Below the pieces are notes generated by a model. That model did not search any database. It was not told the DNA's origin and saw nothing but the letters and a program-made list of their open reading frames with translations. A program made the position numbers and the translations under genes. 64,000 bases of DNA from Euonymus europaeus. Its lineage: Eukaryota; Streptophyta; Magnoliopsida; Celastrales; Celastraceae. Below, piece by piece: positions 20,986 to 33,199 of the stretch (positions are counted from its first letter, which is position 1; the number at the start of each line of letters is the position of its first letter). The stretch is taken from assembly GCA_963580455.1 (NCBI GenBank), contig OY756968.1, positions 22,909,996-22,973,995 of the forward strand, read 5' to 3'.

Positions 20986-22622
20986 TATTCAGTGATTAGA
21001 CCAATCAATAGATACCTGAAGAGAATGAAGTACTAGTTTAGTTCCTTCGTCATTGGCCATAAATCCGAATAATTCAAATATAAATCTTCAACCTTGAAAA
21101 ATTCAAAAACAAAGGAAATTTCAAGGCAGATAATTATGAAATTGATTTTGGGTTTAATAGTTATTGTCAAATAGGCACCATCTTTCATAAATTATATATT
21201 GGAAAAAACAAGCATATTTGATCATTTGTGCCACATTTCAATGACATTAATGTAGGGAGGTTGAGTTTAGGGTTTCAGCCATCCATATTAATGTAATCAA
21301 ACCAAAAATATGAAAAATTGAAGATCCCATTTTCTCACATAAAATAAGATTTAGAAAGGAAGAATCTCGAACCTCATTTAACTAACAAAAAACATCACAA
21401 AATTTAAAGACAAATTAGTTTCAAATTCTAAGCATTCATGAACCCTCCTCTTCTTTGAATTGTTCCATGATGCTTCTTCACTAAGCAATTTTTTATGCAG
21501 CACGAATTGCTTCGACGGAGTGGACGATGTCTGTGGAGGCGGTGAGGAAAATGATTAGCTTAGTGTCTGTGCCGATGTCTCACCTCTGATTGCAGTATGT
21601 TTTATTTGTTTTTAGATTGTAGGATTGTATCAGTTGAGATACTTGTTTGCTATGTTATTTTGCTTGTCTTTGGAGTTATTTGATAAAAATGAAGTTTTTA
21701 AATATTTTTTAATTTTTATAGGAAATAAATATACTGAATTATAGAGTGAAAATAATGTTCACCTTAAAAGATCATATCGCCCAAAAACAATAACTTAAAA
21801 AAGAAGCAGCTGTTGGGCTCATCGTAGCCCAGCAAACACAACTACATGTGCAATCCAATTACACAAGTTCATGAGTCCATTCCCTCTCATAGGCGTTCTA
21901 CAATTCCACCTTCGATCGAGTGCATTGGACATTCTTCAAAACACATATCTCAATACAGTTATTTTACTTTTTACATACTTTTTTTCTCACCATTCTACAA
22001 AGTACAAATATCAAGTATACACATATTTTTAATACAATTTTTTTTCATTTTTTGCCACTCAAATTATTTTTTTTTCTTCACTTTTTACATTATCTTTCTT
22101 AAATTGTCAATAATGTTACACTCAAGCACCATTGAAGTTGCTCTTATGTAAGTACGAAATTTTGAGATTTGCTCTAATACCTCGCTGTAACCATTGAAGT
22201 TGCTCTTATGTAAGTACAAAATTTTGAGATTTGCTCTAATACCTCGCTGTAATGGTATTTTTAACCATTAAAAACTTATTTTATTTTTTAGAAATTAAGG
22301 ATGAGTTTTGATCAAAATTACCAATCTCATGGTATATATTTTGTGTCAAATTTTTTTAACAAAGCATAAAAATAAACTCGAAACATTTCATATATTTTTT
22401 TCGTTATATTTGATTTTATCTAAGATCTTGTTCAAATGCTTCAAAATTCCACAACTTTCAATCACTAATACATTCACCAAACCTTGCTAAAGTCAAAAAC
22501 TCATAGCACTAAATCATATGATTAGCCACAGTCTTCGCCAATAATTCAAAATCCATATTGAAGTGAAAATCAGCAGTCAAATGCTTTAATTTTTCAATCT
22601 AAATCTCAAATCACCACAAAAA
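20986..22622. other. AT-rich spacer with no gene
   Basis: Downstream flanks of the CML and MYB-like genes. Nothing coding is supported; the only notable structure is the 62-bp tandem duplication at 22128-22251. Confidence 0.5.
22128..22251. repeat. 62-bp tandem duplication
   Basis: Two head-to-tail copies (22128-22189 and 22190-22251), starting ACCATTGAAGTTGCTC and ending CTCGCTGTA, differ at a single base (AAGTACGAAA against AAGTACAAAA). The near identity suggests a recent duplication. Confidence 0.93.
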
Positions 22623-25173
22623 TTACCTAAAAAACCATTCGTAATTGGCATCAGAGCCCATCAACTCACTCGCTCTATAATTTGTTAATCCAAGCTCACA
22701 TTCGATAGGGAATCCAGAACTCGGTAGTCCCAATTTCATCAGGTTAACCAACGTACCACTCTCCGGCACAGACAATAAGCTAACCATCTTCCTCACTGCC
22801 TCCACCGGCATCGTCCTCTCCATCGATGCAATCCGTGCCTCCTTGAACGGACTTGCTAGCTTTTCCTTCGCCAAGCCAGCACACTTCCCTTCCGCTGCAG
22901 TCAAACACGCCGCCATCTCCTGCTCCTCACACCTCTCTCTCCTCTTCAAATCATCAGGCTTTCCCAAACCAATGATAGCGCGCCACCAGGGAGGCTTACA
23001 CTTGTGGGATGCACTTATGGCGCACCCGATTCGGGTTCCGCCCTCGCACTGCTCGATAATTTTGGACTCGCAGGACTGGTAAGCAGCAGCCCAGGATTCC
23101 AGACTCTTGAATGCGAGCAGGTACCGGCCAAATGAAGGGTCGTCCTTTGATCCGGCAGGTATCGGGCCCCGGAGAAGGGGAATCGGGCGGTCGAATTTGA
23201 CTGTAGTGGCTGATGCGGAATATTCGTCAAGGTTTGGGGATATGGAATTGTCCATTATTGAGATTGATGAGAAAATGAACCCTTCGCTTCCATGAGGAAA
23301 TGAGCCTCCCCGTTTGTTAATTCCACTTGCTGGTGCGATACAACGTTCCCCAGTAGGAATTCTTCCATTGAAAATAGGTAGCAACACGTCACAATAACGA
23401 TATCCATTTTTCTTGAACTCTATGTTCTCCTGCAACACCAACATAGAAAAACAAAACAGTTATTAAAATTCCCTAAACATCGCGAGGAAAATAAGAACAA
23501 TACAACACAAGTTCTTATAAGAGTAAAACACACTGGCAGATTACGTATTCGTACTAGAATACCATATAGTAGACTTAAATATAAAACTATAAAAGACTTA
23601 CCTGTATCATGAGGTCCCGCCACTCATCCGACATTTCCACTCTTCGATTCTCATAATCCCACCACAATCCAGTTTCACCTCGAGTCATCCTCTTCCACAG
23701 GCCCCACTCTTTCCACAATTGATCCCACTTGTTTTTCAGGGTTCCTGTTGTGTATGTTGTACCTGTCTGCGACTGGAATTTGACTTGAATAACAGCCCAA
23801 TCAAGTTTAGGCAAGGGTGACCAACTTGTCCTAGGGATTGACTGAAAGAACTCGACACAAATGTCAACAAACGAATCAGTCAATTTTTCTGTCCACTTAG
23901 TCTTTCTGGCTCGGTGCTGCCCATCAACTGCTTCTTGTGTATGGGCATTTTTCTAACCCCTGACACACTAAACAACTTAAAAAGACTAAAAAACGCTACA
24001 ACAATGAAATGGGCTAAACCAGTGGTAGAAGACAATCAGAACATAGACAAACCAGTGGAGAACATGAATGCATAAATTCTTCGCACAGCAAGGCATATTG
24101 TAGGAAAAACAGAGACAATCTTAAAAAAGAACAGACAGATTTACATGTCAAGCATCCATATATAAATATATATATGTGTGTGTGTTATATGCCAACAATT
24201 CACGGCTCGTTAATCGTAATCAATTATTCTAATCCAATCATTCAATAAGCCCCATGACAGCACTGGTTGTATCATTAAGATTGATGTTATTGATAGAAGA
24301 AGAAAATCCAATTAAGCATAAAGGAAACAAAAGACTAACATAAAGGCACTAACTTAGCTAAACTTTTTTGGCCTTCTAGAGAGCAAAGAACAAAGTGCAG
24401 AGTTTGAGGCTCTGAGCCCCTCCTGGGGAATCTTACATAAGAAAAAATGGTTAATCTCAAATTACTAATTCAAGAAATCGCAAAGATGAACAAAGGAAGT
24501 CAGAAGGAAATAGTTCAATACACCGTGACTATAAAAATCATGAAGGCATAAGATTCCAGGGAGAGTTACAGATGAGTACTAGTTGTAAATCTATTCATGG
24601 TTGGAAGCAATAGTCCACAGAACAATTTCATAGTTCTTTAAAAAGGCCAATAGTAATTCAATCTGGTAATGCAAAGACAGAACTGCGTTTCATATAAGCA
24701 AAACCAAAACGAGGCGAGACTCCACATTCATTATCCAATTACCATTACCAGTCTATCGAGCACAAGAACAGCACCATATCCGATTATGGAATATTAGTTT
24801 GATTTGCACACAGTAAACAAAATTCAACAAATAGCCTCACAAAATTCAACAACAACAGTACCCAGATGCAAACAGAACCGAAATCAACGCCCAATCCATG
24901 GAAACAATAACCCAGAGACAGTAGGAAATCCAAATTTAGGTACCTCAAATTTCGTCCAGTTGATATGGCGGCCGGAGCCAAGAATGGTGTCTTCCAGAGG
25001 TTGGAGGACCCGATCGAAGCGTCGATCTACAACAAAAGAGGAGATCAGATCTCATCAGACATCGAGGTGAGAGAGAACTGAGGAAGGAAGGAGAGATAGC
25101 GTATACTGTGTGTTTGCTTGCTCGGATCTGCCCTTCAATAACCGGAGCGCTCTTCAACGGCTAGCTCAATCAT
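22623..25173 (-). CDS. Myb/SANT-like DNA-binding domain protein
   Basis: Probable nuclear DNA-binding protein of the L10-interacting MYB domain-like group. Model: exon 1 25173-25143 (start only tentative), exon 2 25026-24944, exon 3 23952-23602, exon 4 about 23429-22623; about 423 aa, coordinates of exon 4 start uncertain by one base. Exon 3 holds a Myb_DNA-bind_3 domain: TKWTEKLTDSFVDICVE, then TYTTGTLKNKWDQLWKEW and GLWWDYENRRVEMSDEWRD. Exon 4 starts with YRYCDVLLPIFNGRIPTGE, the post-Myb segment of the family. It continues into a Cys-rich conserved region (SWAAAYQSCESKIIEQCEGG, SHKCKPPWWRAIIG, ERCEEQEMAACLTA, EGKCAGLAKEKL) that I recognise as a conserved plant domain but cannot name. Exon 2 (FDRVLQPLEDTILGSG) is in phase with exon 3; exon 1 was chosen because its phase fits and it has the first ATG. 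Confidence 0.75.
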
Positions 25174-28100
25174 TTACTTGGGCAGATGCAGGCAAAGCGG
25201 AGAGGAGAGGAGGGGTATCTAGGGGAACTTGTTACAGGTCACGTGTCAAGGATATGCAAATAAAATTGGCCATGTTTTGAGCTTCTCTTTAGAATGATGG
25301 GGGCCCGTATTTGAAAAACTTATTGGGTTTGTTTTTGGCCCATTTCGCAATTTTTGAAGTCTGTCTTTGAGTCCAATAGCAAATAATGTAGTAACAAAAG
25401 AAATGGTGAATCATGCTAAAATTTTAAAAATCCTAACCTTCTAAAGCATTGTAGTCTTTTTTTTTTCTTTTTTTTCTTTTCAACGATAGACCTCATTAAA
25501 CCGCACGTGCTAAAGCAGGTGCGATCTGGTTCTCTGATCGTTTAACAAAGCAAAAGAGCATAAATCAAAATCTTTTGCGCGGATTTTACAATCATCAATA
25601 ATAATATCAAGTAAGATGAAACATTAGTTCGTAGCATTGCAAAATTGATGGTGTACTTCAAGTCCTTGCACTTATTTTCAATCTAGCTGCAATACTTGCG
25701 CCATCGAACGTAACCTTAAGGCATTCATTCAATGCTGACAATGCCAGATCAGGTCGAAGACAAATCAAACTACAAAGTGACCAGTGACAGAACAACAGGC
25801 TTGTGGAGAAATCCCTTTTTTCTTCGCTGTCTTAAACGTCATGGATGGTTATGTTTTTGCTGTTGGTCAAACATTCTCTCTCGACTCTCGTTCTGTATTG
25901 TTGAAATGGAAATAGACTTCGACAGTTTCGTAGAAAAATCTGTCTGGACATGGAAGTTGCTAGGAAGTTGCAATGACGGCTACTTGGAAAGTTTGCGAGT
26001 CCAGACAAGTGAGTCGTTATTTAATACGTGAGAAGAAGAGGACAAGAAAGTTGACATTTTTAAAAGATGACTTCGAGCACACAGAGAGAGACAGAGATGG
26101 AAGTGATTGGCCAAGAGATTTGGGAATTTTCACATATAATTATTATTTTATTATTAGCCGATCCCCACTCACCTAACCAAACACTTGAAATCAATCCCCA
26201 GATTTTGAATTAAATAGTGATGATTCGAGCAACGATCGGATGGGTTAAGCAATAGCGGTGGTGGTGTACTACTACTTGCGAAAGCGAAACAAACGTAACT
26301 GAAAACAAGCGATACTTTACGATTCTCCCCTTGCCCATTGGAAAATTGACCTGCTAATGATGGCCAGGTTAGAGCATGACCAACAAAAATGTGTGAGGTC
26401 AAACTGTTCGGGAGAGTGAAAATCTGTCCGGGTGTGCGGACTATTACAAAAAATAAATTATAATGTGCAAAATGCAAATTTTAAAAATGGAATATGTAAA
26501 ATGAAACATGACATATTTTTGGGTGACTAAAAGTGATATGAACCTGCACTATGCCGCTATCAAAACTTGCAACACATGCAACTCAAATCCTCACTAGCAT
26601 ATTCTGTTAGCCAATTGACGGATAATACTTGAAAAACATTTTGATTTGTTCAGTTCAGGTGATTTGAATGCCAATTTTGAAAACCAAGAGGGTCAATTAG
26701 CAATGTCAATTAAATTCAGGGGTTACTGCATTTTACCCTTTACCAAAAAAGGTTTGAGTTGTAAACTTCTTTTATCCGCTAGTCTTTTTAGTCTTTTTTT
26801 TTTAAAATAAAATAAAATAAAAAAGAATAGTTTTTCTCCCTTCATAACATTTATTTCTGCCTTTTGAAAAGTTGAATAAAGTAATTAATTCCCTTTTGAA
26901 AATATCTCTGCGTGTCCACCAGATATCTACTAAACAAGTAATATCTTTCAACACAGTGGAGTATTTTAATTGCTTTTAGTGTTGTTTTGAGTAGAAAATC
27001 ATACCAATATTAATATCCACGCGGTATCAATTGAATCCCAAGCTTTATCTGCTCACAAAAATCCCATGCAATAGCTGCAATGGTCAATAAACTGGAGTCA
27101 ATAAACAACAAATTTTAGAGAAAAAAAAGAGTGACTCACTAGAGAATTTGACGTACACATTTTGTTCATAATTCAAACATATATTCATAAAATAATTTCA
27201 GACGTTATCAAGAAATCGAACTTAGATATGTACACTTTTTTTAGGAAACCGAGAAACATACCTGTCATTTGGACAACTAATATGAGTCTAAACTCGGACT
27301 ATAATACCTGCTTCCACATAAAATTTTCAAAATTTTCCACCAGACAACAAATGATATGTACACTTTTGGAAGGAAACATTACTTTTCTTTGGTGGGTGAT
27401 AATTTGTTTCTTCCTCTGGATAGCATGTAACATGCCACGAAGTATCATCTTCCCAGCATTGACAGTCCAATATCAATATCCCTGACAAAAACAAACATCG
27501 ACTTGAAGTAATGGTACATAAAAGAATCCAAATCTAACCTACTTGTACCTGGTCTTCGGTGATCCCAAAAAATGACAAAATTAAGTTTGTTTCAATTGTA
27601 TCCTCCAATTTCATTTGTTTTTCTAATATGGAAGACGGCAAAAAGTAAAATTCCTTCATGAACTCACATAGAAGCAACAAATGGTGAAACCTTATTTTGG
27701 TTCAAATCCAGTCAAACCCAGATTAAAACGTCATTTTAAAAATCTATAGTCATGGTTGGATTATTCAAATTCATATTTTTCTGAATTTGTGGGTTGTTGG
27801 AGAAATACAGAGGAAATGCATTAACCTGTAATAAAGCTATACAAACATTAAATATCCATGTACACAAGTAACCACGGAAGACTTCAGATGTGCAAGTTAT
27901 TCACAAGTACTGGAATTCAGCTCAAAGCCGCCTTTCCAATATTTTTGGGTCAAAAACATAAGTTGTGGGGACGATGATAATCCCTCTAATTCTATGGACA
28001 AATAATTAATTATGGATAATACGGGTCTAATCCAAACCCGATTCAAATGTAATCAGGATCGACCCATGAAACTCATTTGGTACCTTACAAGGACAAGGCC

Positions 28101-28235
28101 AATAGGTTTCAGACGGCGGTTGGAAAGTTCAAACTATATCACAATTTTGTTTTCAATTTTCAACTCAAATAGACAGCAACTAGGCTATATTCAATGATTT
28201 CGGTGGCATGTTGTCATAGCATAAGATTTTTTTTT
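25174..28235. other. Intergenic, promoter sides of MYB-like and ACA genes
   Basis: 25174-25370 is the upstream side of the minus-strand MYB-like gene and has several GGGCCC/GGCCCA elements (site II-like) typical of plant housekeeping promoters. A CACGTG G-box core is at about 25504. 25700-26180 and 27160-27485 have short frames with no recognisable domain. 26450-26770 reads like degenerate transposon sequence but no ends were found. Confidence 0.4.
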
Positions 28236-28243
28236 TATATATA
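28236..28243 (+). promoter_or_regulatory. Probable TATA box of the ACA gene
   Basis: TATATATA preceded by a T run and located 108 bp upstream of the ATG at 28351. Spacing leaves a leader of about 75-80 nt. Inferred from sequence only. Confidence 0.55.
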
Positions 28244-28350
28244 CACACCAATTGCACAACTTGAATGAAACTTCTAAGACCTTCCCAACCACTCTTCTTC
28301 TTGTATCTTTTTGAAGGCTTTGATCCTTCCATTCGTTGCTACCTTCTAAT

Positions 28351-31300
28351 ATGGAACTAACCAGGCCAGCTACAATGCTCATTAACATGAGCACGAGCAC
28401 GGCCACTTTCTCTAAAGCCCAAAAGCGGTGGCGGATTGCTTATTTAACGATCTGTTCTGTGCGGGCAATGCTGCAACTTGCCAAGGAGAACTACCAACCT
28501 TACATTGCACTTGATGTTGGCCCAAAAACTTCACATGATGCCCTTACTTCTAGTATTGATCAAACAAGACTTACAACAATGGTGAAGGAGAAAGACTTGA
28601 CTGCTCTTGGATTGCTTGGAGGTACTGAAGGAGTTGCCACTGGTCTTGGGACGAACTTGGAGGACGGAATCCATGGAGGTGACCTCGACCTCAGCAAGCG
28701 GCGTGAAATGTTTGGTTCAAACACCTACCACCATCCACCTCCAAAAGGATTGATGTATTTTGTTATTGATGCTTTCAAAGACACTACCATCCTCATCTTA
28801 CTGGTCTGTGCAGCCCTTTCTCTTGCTTTTGGCATTAAAGAACATGGGGCTGCGGAAGGTTGGTACGAAGGAGGCAGCATATTTGTAGCCGTCTTCCTTG
28901 TGATTGCTGTCTCTGCTCTAAGCAATTTCAGGCAGGAAACCCAGTTTGACAAGTTGTCAAAAATAAGTAGTAATATCAAAGTTGATGTTGTTAGAGATGG
29001 ACGCCGCCAGCAGATCTCCATCTTTGATATCCTAGTCGGAGATATTGTGTTTCTGAAGATTGGTGATCAAGTTTCGGCCGATGGATTGTTCTTAGATGGG
29101 CATTCTCTACAAGTGGACGAGTCAAGCATGACAGGGGAGAGTGATCATGTAGATGTTGATTGCAACAAGAACCCATTCTTGTTTTCTGGATCTAAGATCG
29201 TGGATGGATATGGCCGAATGCTCGTGACATCCGTTGGGATGAACACTGCATGGGGTGAAATGATGAGCTCAATTTCTCGTGATACCAATGAGCGGACACC
29301 ATTACAAGCCCGGCTCGACAAGCTGACATCTTCTATTGGAAAGGTAGGACTTGCAGTTGCGTTCCTAGTTCTGGTAGTCATGTTAGTTCGTTACTTCACA
29401 GGAAACACAGAAGATGACTATGGGAATAGAGAATACAATGGCAGCAATACAGATCTAGACGACGTATTCAATGCCGTCATTCGCATTGTAGCTGCTGCTG
29501 TCACCATTGTCGTTGTGGCAATCCCAGAAGGTTTGCCATTAGCTGTGACACTCACACTAGCCTACTCCATGAAGAGAATGATGGCTGATCATGCAATGGT
29601 GAGGAAGCTTGCGGCTTGTGAAACAATGGGCTCAGCTACGGTTATTTGTACTGACAAAACAGGCACCTTGACATTGAATCAAATGAAAGTGACCAAATTC
29701 TGGCTAGCTGAAGAATCCATAGCTGAAGATTCTTACAGAGCAATTTCTCAAAAGGTTTGCGAATTCTTCCACCAAGGAGTCGGTTTAAACACAACCGGTA
29801 GTGTCAGCAAACCTATATCAGGATCTGTGCCTGAGTTATCTGGCAGTCCAACCGAAAAGGCGATTCTTTCCTGGGCTGTCTCAGAACTTGGTATGGACAT
29901 GGAAAAATTAAAGCAAAGATATACGGTTCTCCATGTCGAAACCTTCAACTCAGAGAAAAAAAGAAGTGGGATTTCAATCAAGAGCAAGGAAGACAACACT
30001 ACTCATGTGCACTGGAAAGGAGCTGCTGAAATGATATTAGCAATGTGCTCAAACTATTGCGAGAGCAATGGGGTTATAAATCCCATGACTGAAAGTGGAA
30101 GAAATACCTTCGAGAAAATAATCCAAGGCATGGCTGCAAGTAGCCTACGATGCATTGCTTTTGCTCATAAACAAGTTTCAGAGGAAGAAAAGAGGGATGC
30201 TAATGGTGAGGAGGGCAGGCAAAAACTAAAGGAAGATGGCTTGACCTTGCTAGGAATAGTTGGCCTTAAAGACCCATGTCGACCAGGAGTCAAGAAGGCA
30301 GTAGAGGCATGCAAATCTGCAGGAGTAAGCATCAAAATGATCACCGGAGACAATGTTTTCACAGCAAAGGCAATAGCAACAGAATGCGGAATATTAGGGC
30401 ATGAACAATACGGGGATAATGAAGAAGTTGTGGAAGGTGTTGAATTTCGGAACTACACAGATGAAGAGAGAATGGAGAAGGTAGAAAAAATACTTGTGAT
30501 GGCAAGGTCTTCCCCTTTCGACAAACTTCTAATGGTGCAGTGCTTAAAGAAGAAAGGTCATGTTGTTGCGGTCACGGGAGATGGCACAAATGATGCTCCT
30601 GCACTAAAAGAAGCAGATATAGGACTCTCTATGGGCATCCAAGGCACAGAGGTTGCTAAGGAGAGCTCAGACATAGTGATTCTGGATGATAACTTCACTT
30701 CGGTGGCAACAGTGCTAAGATGGGGACGCTGTGTTTATAACAACATCCAGAAATTTATTCAGTTTCAATTGACTGTTAATGTTGCAGCACTAGTTATCAA
30801 CTTTACAGCAGCAGTTTCTGCTGGTGAGGTTCCACTAACAACTGTTCAATTGCTGTGGGTGAATCTCATCATGGACACACTCGGTGCACTGGCCCTTGCC
30901 ACGGAGAGGCCCACTGATGAGCTAATGAAAAAGCAACCAGTGGGTAGGACTGAGCCTCTTATAACAAACATTATGTGGAGAAATCTTCTAGCACAAGCAC
31001 TATACCAGATAACAATACTCTTGATTTTACAATTTCAAGGTGAGTCTATCTTCAATGTGAGTCAAGAGGTAAATAACACGCTGATTTTCAATACTTTTGT
31101 TCTCTGCCAAGTTTTCAACGAGTTCAATGCTAGGAAGTTGGAGAAGAAAAATGTATTTCAAGGGCTTCACAAAAACCATTTGTTTATCGGAATTGTGGGG
31201 ATAACTATCATACTTCAGTTCGTGATGGTGGAGTTCCTAAAGGACTTTGCAGATACAGAGAAGTTGAGTGTGTGGCAGTGGGGTACTTGCATTTTAATCG

Positions 31301-31425
31301 CGGCATTTACATGGCCCATTGGCTTCTGCGTGAAGTTCATACCTGTTTCGGACAAACCACTCTTCAGCTACCTCAGAGAGTTGAGGATATTTAATCGAAA
31401 AGGTAAGGCAATCTATGAACCTTAG
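28351..31425 (+). CDS. ACA12: Autoinhibited Ca2+-ATPase, plasma-membrane type (ACA12/ACA13)
   Basis: P-type IIB ATPase that pumps Ca2+ out of the cytosol at ATP cost; 1,024 aa in one uninterrupted exon, as in Arabidopsis ACA12/ACA13. The N-terminal autoinhibitory, calmodulin-binding segment is at about residues 22-45 (KAQKRWRIAYLTICSVRAML). The TGES actuator loop is at 261-264, PEGLP in TM4 at 392-396, the phosphorylation motif DKTGTLT with D435, and the hinge motif GDGTNDAP from about 743. The TM6 segment is VNLIMDTLGALALATERPT. About ten hydrophobic segments are present. The open frame extends five codons upstream from a TTG, but the first ATG (MELTRPAT) at 28351 is the likely start. ACA12/13 lack some of the usual calmodulin dependence in Arabidopsis; whether this holds here cannot be read from sequence. 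A TATA box lies 108 bp upstream. Confidence 0.95.
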   Translation: MELTRPATMLINMSTSTATFSKAQKRWRIAYLTICSVRAMLQLAKENYQPYIALDVGPKTSHDALTSSIDQTRLTTMVKEKDLTALGLLGGTEGVATGLGTNLEDGIHGGDLDLSKRREMFGSNTYHHPPPKGLMYFVIDAFKDTTILILLVCAALSLAFGIKEHGAAEGWYEGGSIFVAVFLVIAVSALSNFRQETQFDKLSKISSNIKVDVVRDGRRQQISIFDILVGDIVFLKIGDQVSADGLFLDGHSLQVDESSMTGESDHVDVDCNKNPFLFSGSKIVDGYGRMLVTSVGMNTAWGEMMSSISRDTNERTPLQARLDKLTSSIGKVGLAVAFLVLVVMLVRYFTGNTEDDYGNREYNGSNTDLDDVFNAVIRIVAAAVTIVVVAIPEGLPLAVTLTLAYSMKRMMADHAMVRKLAACETMGSATVICTDKTGTLTLNQMKVTKFWLAEESIAEDSYRAISQKVCEFFHQGVGLNTTGSVSKPISGSVPELSGSPTEKAILSWAVSELGMDMEKLKQRYTVLHVETFNSEKKRSGISIKSKEDNTTHVHWKGAAEMILAMCSNYCESNGVINPMTESGRNTFEKIIQGMAASSLRCIAFAHKQVSEEEKRDANGEEGRQKLKEDGLTLLGIVGLKDPCRPGVKKAVEACKSAGVSIKMITGDNVFTAKAIATECGILGHEQYGDNEEVVEGVEFRNYTDEERMEKVEKILVMARSSPFDKLLMVQCLKKKGHVVAVTGDGTNDAPALKEADIGLSMGIQGTEVAKESSDIVILDDNFTSVATVLRWGRCVYNNIQKFIQFQLTVNVAALVINFTAAVSAGEVPLTTVQLLWVNLIMDTLGALALATERPTDELMKKQPVGRTEPLITNIMWRNLLAQALYQITILLILQFQGESIFNVSQEVNNTLIFNTFVLCQVFNEFNARKLEKKNVFQGLHKNHLFIGIVGITIILQFVMVEFLKDFADTEKLSVWQWGTCILIAAFTWPIGFCVKFIPVSDKPLFSYLRELRIFNRKGKAIYEP

Positions 31426-33056
31426 GCTTGGGATAAGTGGGGAGAAAAAGTATTTTTTCTTCAAAATAGCTCTGAAATCCTTAGGTCATAAGATTCGGAT
31501 GAGCAGACCACATCTATAGAATGCAAGAAGATTACCATGTACAAATCAGATATCACATTGAGCAGGTGTATATAAATACGAATGTTGCAGGAAGAAAAGA
31601 TTATCATCTAATGGGTTTTGGGACAGAGCTTCACTTTGAAGTGTGGCACAACACATTCTGTCATAACTTGTAATTATCAAATCCAAAAAAAAAGGGTAGC
31701 AATCTTCAACTTCCAGTATTCTATTAACCATTTGAGATGTATTGAGATATATAATTTAGGCAGAATATGAGGTATAGCATTTGTTTCAATTTATCTTGTA
31801 ATGTATATAAAATGTATTACCATCCTTAATCAATGGAGATGCTCCAAACTTTTCCTGTTTTCTTCTCCCTCTAGACAACGAATTTTTTCAGGTATATTGA
31901 TGGTCAAATTCAACTATACAATTGCCTTTACTTTAAGGTCTCTTACAGTTTTCCTGATCATTATCCTAAAATGTAATTTGTATCTCACTTTGATAGCCTA
32001 CTAAATCGGGGCTCTAAACACTTGATCTATTCTTAATGGCCTAAGAGTTGGAGATATATAGGAGAATCTGAATGGTATCCCAAATAAATCGCACAATTTT
32101 ACTGCAAAATGACACCTCCATAACATTATTTCATGAAATATATAATCGAAATAACATGAAATATTCAAGAGCTCAGTAATTATTTGGCCAGAGAACTATG
32201 TTCAAAGTAAGATATACATGATCACTGACCAAATACATAGACAGTGCCGTGCTTCTAAGCATTAGCATATGTGGGAAGATGTGTTGGAGGAACTTACATG
32301 GAGCAGCAGGATTCTTTCAGCCAGAGAACAAGTGGCTCATATTCAAAGACCGAATTTCCCTCACGCTATCCTCTAGTTATGGCAGAAATCCAATTCTTTA
32401 TGTGAAGATCAAAATTCATGGTGTAATGGCTTCAAATGACAATGTATCCTAAATGAAATTCAACTATGGAGTCCATAGAATCTGCAATTATAAGATAAAT
32501 CGATTGTTTCAAAAAAATTGCACTTCTGAATTCGGAAAGAAAAATGAAAAAAACAGAAAAGGATCTACACTTGCGTAAAAAATATATATATATATAAATA
32601 AATAAATAATCCATTATTGGCTTATCAGAAATGTCTCAATGAAGTAATCGATCTCCTCTTAAAAAGCAAAAACTCAGATGGAACTCCATTGCTACGCATT
32701 TGGAAACAATAGCAACAGACAGAGAGCTAGTACCTAAGTTCCTATAGTGATTTGTTGCAGGCTTGCAGAGAAGTTGAAAGGTAGAAGTCGCGAGGCTTCT
32801 GGCTTCGGCGCTTCGCGCTTGTAGCCCAAATTTAACGTTTTTAACCATTGGTGGGCCAGGCCCATTCTTTAGAGTGACAGATAAGAAGCCCAGCCCGAAT
32901 AAGTTTTGAGCCCATTAGTTACGATTGAAGCCCATCCATTATCTTACCTGGGTCACATGGTCAGCATGCCTGTTAAAGCCTCAAAGTGTTAAGGTCGTTA
33001 ATTGGGCTCCAAGTCCATCATTATATCGTACCTGAGTCACGCGGTCTGAGTCCCCC
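31426..33056. other. ACA 3' flank and spacer
   Basis: 3' UTR of the ATPase gene probably ends within 31430-31830. 32580-32612 is an (AT)n(AAAT)n microsatellite. 32850-33020 has many GGCCCA/AGCCCA elements like those in plant promoters, yet no gene starts are evident on either side. The large MULE is inserted just right of this region. Confidence 0.4.
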
Positions 33057-33065
33057 AAATTATTA

Positions 33066-33178
33066 GGGTTTTTTGGAAAAATGACCTCCCTTTTCATAAT
33101 ATTTGGAGATCTAACCCCACCTCTCATTCTATCTAAAGTTTAACCCTTTTGTCAAAGGAAAAGACGCTGCTGCCCTTA
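33066..33178 (+). repeat. Left TIR of the MULE
   Basis: 113 bp starting GGGTTTTTTGGAAAAATGAC and ending GACGCTGCTGCCCTTA; 112 of 113 bases match the reverse complement of the right TIR (T against C near position 30 of the TIR). Confidence 0.95.
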
Positions 33179-33199
33179 AACATTAAAAAACTGTAAATA

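Noticed and set aside
25732..26176. Frames of 67-99 aa upstream of the ACA gene
   Set aside because: No domain, no splice or promoter support; probably chance frames.
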